From Tetragonia tetragonoides (taxonomy: Eukaryota > Streptophyta > Magnoliopsida > Caryophyllales > Aizoaceae): 64,000 bases of DNA. The DNA lies in the NCBI GenBank assembly GCA_038025085.1, contig CM076154.1:24604501-24668500 (forward strand), in the 5' to 3' direction. Shown here piece by piece: positions 48,821 to 59,632 of this stretch; the stretch's first letter is position 1; each line of letters starts with the position of its first letter. The notes beneath the pieces were generated by a model. It saw only the letters and a list, made by a program, of their open reading frames with translations, ran no database searches and had not been told where the DNA came from. The position numbers and the translations under genes were made by a program.

Positions 48821-49861
48821 TTTCTTTGCATCCATTTGAGTGAGAAACTACACCAAAGATGTTTACAAGTACCAACAAGCTTCAACTTAAGCTTTTGAAT
48901 GCATATATGCGTTTTAAAACCACATACGACTAGTGTGAAAGAGATTGAGTTCTTTTGTGTTGTATATTAAGAGAAAGCACCCAAATGCTTTGTTTGCATT
49001 CATTTGAGGGAGAAACTACACCAAGGATGTTTACAAGTACAAACAAGCTTCAACTCAAGCTTTTGAAAGCATTTACGCGTTTTAAAACCTCATACGACTA
49101 GGGTGAAAGAGATTGAGGTTTTTGTGTTGTATATTAAGAGAAAGCTCCGAAATGCTTTGTTTACATTCATTTGAGTGAGAAACTACACCAAGGATGTTTA
49201 CAAGTACAAACAAGCTTTAACTCCACCTTTTGAATGCATTTACGCGTTTTAACAGCTCTTACATCTAGGGTGAAAGGCATTGAGTTCTTTTGTGTTGTAT
49301 ATTAAGAGAAAGCACCCAAATGATTTGTTTACATTCATTTGAATGAGAAACTACACCAAGGATTTTTACAAGTACAAACATGCTTCAACTCAAGCTTTTG
49401 AATGCATTTACGCATTTTAACAGCTCTTACAACTAGGGTGAAAGAGATTGAGTTCTTTTGTGTTTTATATTAAGAAAAAGCTCGCAAATGCTTTGTTTAC
49501 ATTCATTTGAGTGTGAAACTACCCCAAGGATGTTTACAACTACAAACAAGCTTTAACACAAGCTTTTGAATGCATTTACGCGTTTTAAAAGCTCATACGA
49601 CAAGGGTGAAAGAGATTGAGTTCTTTTGTGTTGTATATTAAGAGAACGCACCCAAATGTTTTCTTTGCATTCATTTGAGTGAGAAACTACACCAAAGATG
49701 TTTACAAGTACCAACAAGCTTCAACTCAAGCTTTTGAATGTATTTACGCGTTTTAAAAGCTCATATTACAAGGGTGAAAGAGATTGAGGTCTTTTGTGTT
49801 GTATATTAAGAAAAAGCACCCAAATGCTTTGTTTGCATTCATTTGAGTGAGAAACTTAACC
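48480..49861 (-). repeat. satellite block, - orientation
   Basis: About eight reversed monomers, interrupted after gagaaacttaac by the plastid-derived insert. Confidence 0.92.
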
Positions 49862-49865
49862 CCTT

Positions 49866-50041
49866 TTTTTCTCGTTCGATTTCAGAATATCCATTCACTC
49901 GAAACTGATCCGCTTCCATTTCTACTTTCCTTAAACGAGTCCGGGCTTTTTCCAGCTGTTCAATGGCCCTTCCGCGGAGTTCTTCTGAATTTCGAATAGT
50001 ATTCAAGATTCTCTGTTTTCGATTATCTAATAAATCACTTA
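49866..50041 (-). pseudogene. atpF: atpF exon 2 fragment (plastid-derived, non-functional)
   Basis: atpF encodes subunit b (CF0-I), part of the peripheral stalk of chloroplast ATP synthase. Read on the minus strand from the exon 2 boundary, the frame is open for 58 codons: it begins [20 protein letters not shown] and continues through [15 protein letters not shown] and GYSEIEREK. This is the coiled, charged stalk region just after the membrane segment. Exon 1, which encodes the N-terminus and membrane helix, is absent, as is the C-terminal half, so this cannot make a working subunit. The frame is undamaged and CpG-containing sites such as the ccgcgg at about 49971 persist, consistent with recent arrival. 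Confidence 0.94.
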
Positions 50042-50210
50042 ATGAAAGTAGATTATCTTTTCATTTATTTCAAAATATTCATGATCCCTTCCCGAACCAA
50101 ACTTGAATCTTTCAATTCATTTGGCTCTCACGTTCAATTACTTCAATTATTTATGTTTATGGTGCATTTCCATATCTTTTTTGAATGTAATGAACCTATC
50201 CTCTCTTGGA
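50042..50210 (-). ncRNA. 3' part of atpF group II intron (plastid-derived remnant)
   Basis: On the minus strand this directly precedes exon 2 and ends in the expected AT (50043-50042). A 34-nt domain V hairpin is visible at 50094-50127: it starts GAGCC, ends GGTTC, and the arms pair around a central GAAA-containing loop. Domain VI (about 50044-50091) follows. Sequence beyond 50127 is probably the end of domain IV. Domains I-III are missing, so the remnant cannot splice. Confidence 0.9.
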
Positions 50211-52025
50211 TTCTTACAAGTGCCAACAAGCTTCAACATAAGCTTTTGAATGCATATACGCGTTTTAAAACGTCATACGACTTGGGTGAAAGAGATTGAG
50301 TTCTTTTATGTTGTATTTTCAGAGAAAGCACCCAAAAACTTTATTTGCATTCATTTGATTGAGAAACTACACCAAGGATGTTTACAAGTACAAACAAGCT
50401 TCAACTCAAGCTTTTGAATGCATTTACGCATTTTAGCAGCTCTTACAACTAGGGTGAAAGAGATTAAGTTCTTTTGTGTTGTATATTAAGAAAAAGCTCG
50501 CAAATGCTTTGTTTACATTCATTTGAGTGTGAAACTACCCCAAGGATGTTTACAACTACAAAAAGCTTGAACTCAAGCTTCTGAATGCATTTAAGCGTTT
50601 TAAACGCTCATACGACAAGGGTGAAAGAGATTGAGTTCTTTTGTGTTGTATATTAAGAGAACGCACCCAAAAGTTTTGTTTGCATTCATTGGAGTGAGAA
50701 ACTACACCAATAATGTTTACAAGTACAAACAAGCTTCAACTCAAGCTTTTGAATGTATTTACGCGTTTTAAAACCTCATACGACAAGGGTGAAAGAGATT
50801 GAGGTCTTTTGTGTTGTATATTAAGAGAAAGCACCCAAATGCTTTGTTTGCGTTCATTTGAGTGAGAAACTACACCAAGGATGTTTACAAGCACAAACAA
50901 GCTTTAACTCCACCTTTTGAATGCATTTACGCATTTTAACAGCTCTTACAATTAGGGTGAAAGAGATTGAGTTCTTTTGTGTTGTATATTAAGAGAAATC
51001 ACCCAAATGGTTTGTTTGCATTCATTTGAGTGAGAAGCTACACCAAGGATGTTTACAAGTACAAACAAGTTTCAACTCAAGCTTTTGAATGTATTTACGC
51101 GTTTTAACAGCTCTTACGACTAGGCGAAAAGAGATTGAGTTCTTTTGTGTTGTATATTAAGAAAAAGCTCGCAAATGCTTTGTTTACATTCATTTGAGTG
51201 GAAACTACCCCAAGGATGTTTACAACTACAAACAAGCTTGAACTCAGGCTTTTGAATGCATTTAAGCGTTTTAAAAGCTCATACGACAAGGGTGAAAGAG
51301 ATTTAGTTCTTTTGTGTTTTCTATTAAGAGAACGCACCCAAATGCTTTGTTTGCATTCATTTGAGTGATAAACTACACCAAGGACGTTTACAAGTACAAA
51401 CAAGCTTTAACTCCACCTTTTGAATGCATTTACGCGTTTTAAAAGCTCATATGACTAGGGTGAAAAAGATTGATCTCTTTTGTGTTGTATATTAAGAGAA
51501 AGCACCCAAATGCTTTGTTTGCATTCATTTGAGTGAGAAACTTACCCAAGGATGTTTACAAGTACAAACAAGCTTCAACTCAAGCTTTTGAATGTATTTA
51601 CGCGTTTTAACAGCTCTTACGATTAGGGTAAGAGAGATTGAGGTCTTTTTTGCTGTATATTAAGAGAAAGCACCCAAATGCTTTGTTTGCATTCATTTGA
51701 GTGAGAAACTTCACCATGGATGTTTACAAGTACAAACAAGCTTTAACTCCACCTTTTGAATGCATTTACGCGTTTTAACAGCTCTTACATCTAGGGTGAA
51801 AGAGATTGAGTTCTTTTGTGTTGTATATTAAGAGAAAGCACCCAAATGCTTTGTTTGCATTCATTTCAGGGAGAAACTACACCAAGGATGTTTACAAGAA
51901 CAAACAAGCTTCAACTCAAGCTTTTGAAAGCATTTACGCGTTTTAAAACCTCATACGACTAGGGTGAAAGAGATTGAGGTCTTTTGTGTTGTATATTAAG
52001 AGAAAGCACCCAAATGCTTTATTTG
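50211..52025 (-). repeat. satellite block, - orientation
   Basis: About eleven reversed monomers continuing the array after the plastid insert. It includes the accccaagg / ttaagcg class at about 50520-50680 and 51104-51400. It ends at tttgcatttacgcgtac, where the mosaic begins. Confidence 0.92.
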
Positions 52026-52425
52026 CATTTACGCGTACAACACAAGTACTTGTATTTACAAAAATTAAGAGAAATTCATATGAGCCCTTGACGCGTAAAT
52101 GAATGCAAATGCATCTGGGTGAAAGGGTTTGAGTTCTTTTGTGTTGTATATTAAGAGAAAGCACCCAAATGCTTGAATTATACATTTAAGAGAAACGACA
52201 CCAAGGATGTTTACAAGTACAAACAAGCTTCAACTCCACCTACTCAAGTTTGTCCGTTTTAAAATCTCTTTCACCCAAACACGTTTTGAGCTATACGGGT
52301 GTAAGAACTCAAATGCATTTACGCGTTCAGAACGCACTCAAAGGTCTTTTGTTCTAGTTTCTCACTCAAATGAATACAACACAAGCTTGAACTCCACCTT
52401 TTGAATGCATTTACATGTAAACATC
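52026..52425. repeat. micro-mosaic of satellite pieces
   Basis: Pieces of 15-60 bp in both orientations are joined out of order, for example acgcgtacaacacaag, gaaattcatatgagcc, gaattatacatttaagag, and the unassigned gagctatacgggtg. Some pieces (gaattatacatttaagag) also occur in the mosaic at about 42985. Confidence 0.78.
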
Positions 52426-53075
52426 CTTGGGGTAGTTTCACACTCAAATGAATGTAAACAAAGCATTTGCGAGCTTTTTCTTAATATAAAACACAAAAGA
52501 ACTCAATCTCTTTTCGCCTAGTGGTAAGAGCTGTTAAAACGCCTAAATGCATTCAAAAGCTTGAGTTGAACCTTGTTTGTACTTGTAAACATCCTTGGTG
52601 TAGTTTCTCACTCAAATGAATTCAAACAAACCATTTGGGTGATTTCTCTTAATATACAACACAAAAGAACTCAATCTCTTTCACCCTAGATGTAAGAGCT
52701 GTTAATACGCGTAAATGCATTCAAAAGATGGAGTTAAAGCTTGTTTGTACTTGTAAACATCCTTGATGTAGTTTCTCCCTCAAATGAATGCAAACAAAGC
52801 ATTTGGGTGCTTTCTCTTAATATACAACACAAAAGAACTCAATATCTTTCACCCTAGATGTAAGAGCTGTTAAAACGCGTAAATGCATTCAAAAGATGGC
52901 GTTAAAGCTTGTTTGTACTTGTAAACATCATTGGTGTAGTTTCTCACTCAAATGAATGAAAACAACGCATTTGGGTGTTTTCTCTTAATATACAACACAA
53001 AAGACCTCAATCTCTTTCACCCTAGTCATATGAGATTTTAAAACGCGTAAATACATTCAACAGGTTGGTTTGAAA
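52426..53075 (+). repeat. satellite block, + orientation
   Basis: Just under four monomers, starting mid-unit at acatccttggggtag and ending in a short, altered junction (caacaggttggtttg). Confidence 0.9.
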
Positions 53076-55570
53076 ACTCATATGACTAGGGTCAAAAAGT
53101 TTGAGTTCTTTTGTGTTGTATATTAAGAGAAAGCACCCAAATTCTTTGTTTGCATTCATTTGAGTGAGAAACTTAACCAAGGATGTTTACAAGTACAAAC
53201 AAGCTTCAACTCAAGCTTGAAAAAGCATTTACGCGTTTTAAAAGCTTATATGACTAGGGTGAAAGAGATTGAGGTCTTTTGTGTTGTATATTAAGAGAAA
53301 GCACCCAAATGCTTTGTTTGCATTCATTTGAGTGAGAAACCACACCAAGGATGCTTACAAGTTCAAACAAGCTTTAACTCCACCTTTTGAATGCATTTAC
53401 GCGTTTTAACAGCTCTTACATCTAGGGTGAAAGAGATTGAGTTCTTTTGTGTTGTATAAACAAGCTTCAACTCAAGCTTTTGAATGCATTTACGCGTTTT
53501 GAATGCATTTACGCGTTTTAACAGCTCTTACGACTAGGGTGAAAGCTTTAATCCCATCTTTTGAATGCATATACGCGTTTTAAAATCTCATACGACTACG
53601 GTGAAAGAGATTGAGTTCTTTTGTGTTGTATATTAAGAGAAATCACAAAAAAGCTTCTTTGTACTTGTAAACATCCTTGGTGTGAAACTACACCAAAGAT
53701 TGGTAGCTACAAACATATATTTTAATGCTTTGCATTCATTTACGCGTTTTGAATGCATTTACGCGTATTTTTATATTAAGAATATAAAGAGATTGGAGTT
53801 CTTTTGTGTTGTATATTAAGAGAGAAACTATCCAATTACTTTGTTTGCATTCATTTGAGAGTGAAACTACACCTAGGAAGCTTACAAGTACAAACAAGCT
53901 TCAACTCAAGCTTTTGAATGCATTTACACGTTTTAAAAGCTCATATGACTAGAGTGAAAAAGATTGAGTTCTTTTGTGTTGTATTTTAAGAGAAAGCAAC
54001 CAAAAGCTTTGTTTGCATTCATTTCAGTGAGAAACTACACCAAGAATGTTTACAAGTACAAACAAGCTTCAACTCAAGCTTTTGAATGCAATAACGCGTT
54101 TTAAAAGCTCATATGACTAGGGTGAAAGAGATTGAGTTCTTTTGTGTTGTAAATTAAGAGAAAGCACCCAAATGCTTTGTTTGCATTCATTTGAGTGAGA
54201 AACTACACCAAGGATGTTTACAAGTACAAACAAGCTTTAACTCCACCTTTTGAATGCATTTACGCGTTTTAACAGCTCTTACGACTAGGGTGAAAGAGAT
54301 TGAGTTTTTTTTGTTGTATTTTCAGAGAAAGCACCCAAATGATTTGTTTGCATTCATTTGAGTGAGAAACTACACCAAGGATGTTTACAAGTACAAACAA
54401 GCTTTAACTCAAGCTTTTGAATGCATTTACGCGTTTTAAAAGCTCATATGACTAGGGTGAAAAAGATTGAGTTCTTTTGTGTTGTATTTTAAGAGAAAGC
54501 AACCAAAAGCTTTGTTTGCATTCATTTCAGTGAGAAACTACACCAAGGATGAAATATAGTTTTAGCTTTACCACTCCAATGAATGCAAACAAAGCTTTGT
54601 TTGCATTCATTTCAGTGAGAAACTACACCAAGAGATTTACGCGTTTTAACAGCTCTTATGACTAGGGTGAAGGAGATTGAGTTCTTTTGTGTTGTATTTT
54701 CAGAGAAAGCACCGAAAAGCTTTGTTTGCATTCATTGGCGTGAGAAACTACACCAAGAATGTTTACAAGTACAAACAAGCTTCAACTCAAGCTTTGGAAT
54801 GCATTTACGCGTTTTGAATGCATTTACGCGTTTTAAAACCTCATACGACTAGGGTGAAAGAGATTGAGTTCTTTTGTGTTGTATTTTCAGAGAAAGCAAC
54901 CAAAAGCTTTGTTTGCATTCATTTCAGTGAGAAACTACACCAAGAATGTTTACAAGTACAAACAAGCTTCAATTCAAGCTTTCGAAAGCATTTACGCGTT
55001 TTAAAACCTCATACGACTAGGGTGAAAAAGATTGAGTTCTTTTGCGTTGTATATTATAAGAACGCACCCAAATGTTTTCTTTGCATTCATTTGAGTGAGA
55101 AACTACACCAAAGATGTTTACAAGTACAAATAAGCTTCAACTCAAGCTTTTGAATGTATTTACCCGTTTTATACAGTGTCTTAATTTTGTTTGCATTCAC
55201 CTTTTGAATATACAAGTACAAACAAGCTTTAACTCCACCTTTTGAATGCATTTGCGCTGCATTCATTTGAGTGAGAAACTACACCAAAGATGTTTACAAG
55301 TACAAACAAGCTTTAACTCAACCTTTTGAATGCATTTACGCGTTTTAACAGCTCTTACATCTATGGTGAAAGAGATTGAGGTCTTTTGTGTTGTATATTA
55401 AGAGAAAGCACCCAAATGCTTTGTTTGCATTCATTTGAGTGAGAAACTACACCAAGAATGTTTGCAAGTACAAACAAGCTTCAACTCAAGCTTTTGAATG
55501 CATTTACGCGGAGTGAGAAACTACACCAGGGATGTTAACAAGTACAAACAAGCTTCAACTCAAAATTTTG
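53076..55570 (-). repeat. satellite block, - orientation, with several scars
   Basis: Reversed monomers with local rearrangements: a doubled gcatttacgcgttttg at 53478-53515, a mosaic at 53640-53800, a scar at 54550-54640 (gatgaaatatagttttag), a doubling at 54798-54835, and a compressed stretch at 55170-55260. Confidence 0.85.
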
Positions 55571-56200
55571 AATTTATTCACAATCAAATGAATGCAAATA
55601 AAGCATTTGTGTGCTTTCTCTTAATATACAACACAAAAGACCTCAATCTCTTTCACCCTAATCGTAAGAGCTGTTAAAACGCGTAAATACATTCAAAAGC
55701 TTGAGTTGAAGCTTGTTTGTACTTGTAAACATCCTTGGTGTAGAGAAACTACACCTAGGATGTTTAAATATACAAACATGGTTCAACTTGAGTTTTCATT
55801 GAATTAGCAATGCTCGAATTAGAAGCTTTTGAATGTATTTACGTGTTTTAAAAGCTCATATGACTAGGGTGAAAGAGATTGAGGTCTTTTGTGTTGTATA
55901 TTAAGAGAAAGCACCCAAATGCTTTGTTTGCATTCATTTGAGTGAGAAACTACACCAAGGATGTTTACTAGTACAAACATGCTTTAACTCCCCCTTTTGA
56001 ATGCATTTACGCGTTTTAACAGCTCTTACATCTAGGGTGAAAGAGATTGAGTTCTTTTGTGTTGTATATTAAGAGAAATCACCAAAATGCTTTGTTTGCA
56101 TTCATTTGAGGGAGAAACTACACCAAGGATGTTTACAAGTACAAACAAGCTTCAACTCAAGCTTTTGAAAGCATTTACGCGTTTTAAAACCTCATACAAC
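55571..56200. repeat. short + block (55571-55743) then - block
   Basis: It enters by the recurrent gaatttattcacaatc junction and flips to - orientation at cttggtgtagagaaac. The - part begins with the private scrap ttgaattagcaatgctc (about 55800-55820), shared with 46013 and inverted at 56710. Confidence 0.85.
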
Positions 56201-57655
56201 ACAAAAGACCTCAATCTCTTGTTTGAGAGCTATTAATACGCGTAAATGCATTCAAAAGGTGGAGTTAAAGCTTGTTTGTACTTGTAAACATCCTTGGTGT
56301 AGTTTCTCACTCAAATTAATGCAAACAAAGCATTTGGGTGCTTTCTCTTAATATACAACACAAAAGACCTCAATCTCTTTCACCCTAGTCATATGAGCTT
56401 TTAAAACGCGTAAATACATTCAAAAGCTTGAGTTGAAGCTTGTTTGTACTTGTAAACATCCTTGGTGTAGTTTCTCACTCCAAAGAATGCAAACAAAGCT
56501 TTTGGGTGCTTTCTCTGAAAATACAACACAAAAGAGCTGTTAAAACGCGTAAATACATTCAAAAGCTTGAGTTGAAGCTTGTTTGTACCTTAGAACAATC
56601 TCCATGTAGTTTCATACTCAAATGAATCCAAACAAAGTATTTGGATCATTTTTTTTAATATACAACACAAAATAACTCAAATCTCTTTCACCCTACTCGT
56701 AAGACCTTCTAATTCGAGCATTGCTAATTCAATGAAAACTCAAGTTGAACCATGTTTGTATATTTAAACATCCTAGGTGTAGTTTCTCCCTGAAATGAAT
56801 GGAAACAAAGCTTTTGGTTGCTTTCTCTTAAAATACAACACAAAAGAACTCAATCTTTTTCACCCTAGTCATATGAGCTTTTAAAACTCGTAAATGCATT
56901 CAAAAGTTTGAGTTGAAGCTTGTTTGTACTTGTAAACATTCTTGGTGTAGTTTCTCACTCAAATGAATGGAAACAAAGCGTTTGTATGATTTCTCTTAAT
57001 ATACAACACAAAAGAACTCAATCTCATTCACCCTAGTTGTAAGAGCTGTTAAAACGCGTAAATGCATTCAAAAGCTTGAGTTGAAACTTGTTTGTACTTG
57101 TAAACATCCTTGGTGTAGTTTCTCACTCAAATGAATGCAAACAAACCATTTGGGTGATTTCTCTTAATATACAACACAAAAGAACTCAATCTCTTTCACC
57201 CTAGTCATATGAGCTTTTAAAACGCGTAAATGCATTCAAAAGGTGGAGTTAAAGCTTGTTTGTACTTGTAAACATCCTTGGTGTAGTTTCTCACTCAAAT
57301 GAATGCAAACAAAGCATTTGGGTGCTTTCTCTTAATATACAACACAAAAGACCTCAATCTTTTTCACCCTAGTCATATGAGCTTTTAAAACGCGTAAATG
57401 CATTCAAAAGCTTGAGTTGAAGCTTGAATGTACTTGTAAACATCCTTGGTGTAGTTTCACAATCAAATGAATGCAAACAAAGAATTTGTGTGCTTTCTCT
57501 TAATATACAACACAAAAGAACTCAATCTCTTTCACCCTAGTCGTAAGAGCTATTAAAATGCTTAAATGCAATAAAAAGCTTCAGTTGAAGCTTGATTGTA
57601 CTTGTAAACATCCTTGGTGTAGTTTCTCACTCAAATGAATGCATACAAAGCAACC
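56201..57655 (+). repeat. satellite block, + orientation (inner right arm from 56585)
   Basis: About 8.5 monomers. From 56585 it is the reverse complement of 45060-46160. A deleted unit lies at 56530 (cacaaaagagctgtt). It ends at the F-to-R junction gcatacaaagcaacc. Confidence 0.9.
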
Positions 57656-59632
57656 AAAAGCTTTGTTTGCATTCATTTGAGTGAGAAACTTAACCAAGGA
57701 TGTTTACAAGTACAAACAAGCTTCAACTCAAGCTTTTGAATGTATTTACGTGTTTTAACAGCGCTTACGATTAGGGTGATTGAGTGAGAAACTTAACCAA
57801 GGATGTTTACAAGTACAAACAAGCTTCAACTCAAGCTTTTGAAAGCATTTACGCATTTTAAAACCTCATACGACTAGGGTGAAAGAGATTGAGGTCTTTT
57901 GTGTTGTATATTAAGAGAAAGCACCCAAATGCTTTGTTTGTATTCATTTGAGTGAGAAACTACAGCAAGGATGTTTACAAGTACAAACAAGCTTTAACTC
58001 AACCTTTTGAATGCATTTAAGCATTTTAACAGCTCTTACATCTAGGGTGAAAGAGATTGAGTTCTTTTGTGTTGTATATTAAGAGAAAGCACCCAAATGT
58101 TTTGTTTGCATTCATTTGAGTGAGAAACTACACCAAGGATGTTTACAAGCACAACAAGCTTTAACTCCACCTTTTAAATGCATTTACGCGTGTTAACAGC
58201 TCTTACACCTAGGGTGAAAGAGATTGAGTTTTTTTATGTTGTATTTTCAAAGAAAGCACCCAAAAGCTTTGTTTGCATTCTTTGAAGTGAGAAACTACAC
58301 CAAGGATGTTTACACTCAAACAAGCTTCAACTTAAGCTTTTGAATGTGTTTACGCGTTTTAAAAGCTCATATGACTAGGGTGAAAGAGATTGAGGTCTTT
58401 TGTGTTGTATATTAAGAGAAAGCACCCAAAAGCTTTTTTGCATTCATTTGAGTGAGAAACTACACCAAGGATGTTTACAAGTACAAACAAGCTTTAACTC
58501 CACCTTTTGAATGCATTTACACGTTTTAACAGCTCTTACATCTAGGGTGAAAGAGATTGAGTTCTTTTGTGCTTTATATTAAGAGAAAGCACCCAAATGC
58601 TTTGTTTGCATTCATTTGAGTGAGAAACTACACCAAGGATGTTTACAAGTACAAACAAGCTTTAACTCAACCTTTTGAATGCATTTACGCATTTTAACAG
58701 CTCTTACAACTTGGGTGAAAGAGATTGAGTTCTTTTGTGTTGCATATTAAGAGAAAGCACCCAAATGTTTTGTTTGCATTCATTTGAGTGAGAAACTACA
58801 CCAAGGATGTTTTCAAGCACAAACAAGCTTTAACTCCACCTTTTGAATGCATTTACGCGTGTTAACAGCTCTTACATCTAGGGTGAAAGAGATTGAGTTC
58901 TTTTATGTTGTATTTTCAAAGAAAGCACCCAAAAGCTTTGTTTGCATTCTTTGAAGTGAGAAACTACACCAAGGATGTTTACAAGTACAAACAAGCTTCA
59001 ACTCAAGCTTTTGAATGTGTTTACGCGTTTTAAAAGCTCATATGACTAGGGTGAAAGAGATTGAGGTCTTTTGTGTTGTATATTAAGAGAAAGCACCCAA
59101 ATGCTTTTTTGCATTCATTTGAGTGAAAAACTACACCAAGGATGTTTACAAGTACAAACAAGCTTTAACTCCACCTTTTGAAGGCATTTACGCGTTTTAA
59201 CAGCTCTTACATCTAGGGTGAAAGAGATTGAGTTCTTTTGTGTTGTATATTAAAAGAACTCATCCAAATGCTTTGTTTGCATTCATTTGAGGGAGAAACT
59301 ACACCAAGGATGTTTACAAGTACAAACAAGCTTCAACTCAAGCTTTTGAAAGCATTTACGCGTTTTAAAACCTCATACGACTAGGGTGAAAGAGATTGAG
59401 ATCTTTTGTGTTGTATTTTCAGAGAAAGTACCCAAAAGCTTTGTTTGCATTCATTGGAGTGAGAAACTACACCAAGGATGTTTACAAGTGCAAACAAGTT
59501 TCAACTCAAGCTTTTGAATGTATTTACGCGTTTTAACAGCTTTTACGACTAGGGTGAAAGAGATTGAGTTCTTTTCTGTTGTATATTAAGAGAAAGCACA
59601 CAAATGCTTTATTTGCATTCATTTGATTGTGA
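57656..59632 (-). repeat. satellite block, - orientation, with 669-bp duplication
   Basis: Nearly twelve reversed monomers. A four-monomer unit occurs twice (about 57900-58560 and 58570-59230): tttgaagtga at 58281 and 58950, with a shared private cgcgtgttaac and tattttcaaagaaagc. The block ends at the recurrent ttgattgtgaatac junction. Confidence 0.88.

Larger units (their letters stand above)
49862..50210 (-). mobile_element. plastid DNA insertion (NUPT) carrying part of atpF
   Basis: About 350 bp of non-satellite DNA whose minus strand matches chloroplast atpF: the 3' part of its group II intron followed by the first part of exon 2. The satellite stops at gagaaacttaac and resumes at ggattcttacaag, while the intact monomer reads taaccaaggatgtttac. 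The insertion therefore replaced only a few bases, as expected for end-joining repair of a break. Fragment boundaries are good to a few bases. The fragment is close to the plastid consensus, so the transfer looks recent. Confidence 0.93.

Noticed and set aside
50042..50299. Plus-strand 85-codon frame over the plastid insert
   Set aside because: It is antisense to the atpF intron and runs into satellite, so it is a chance frame.
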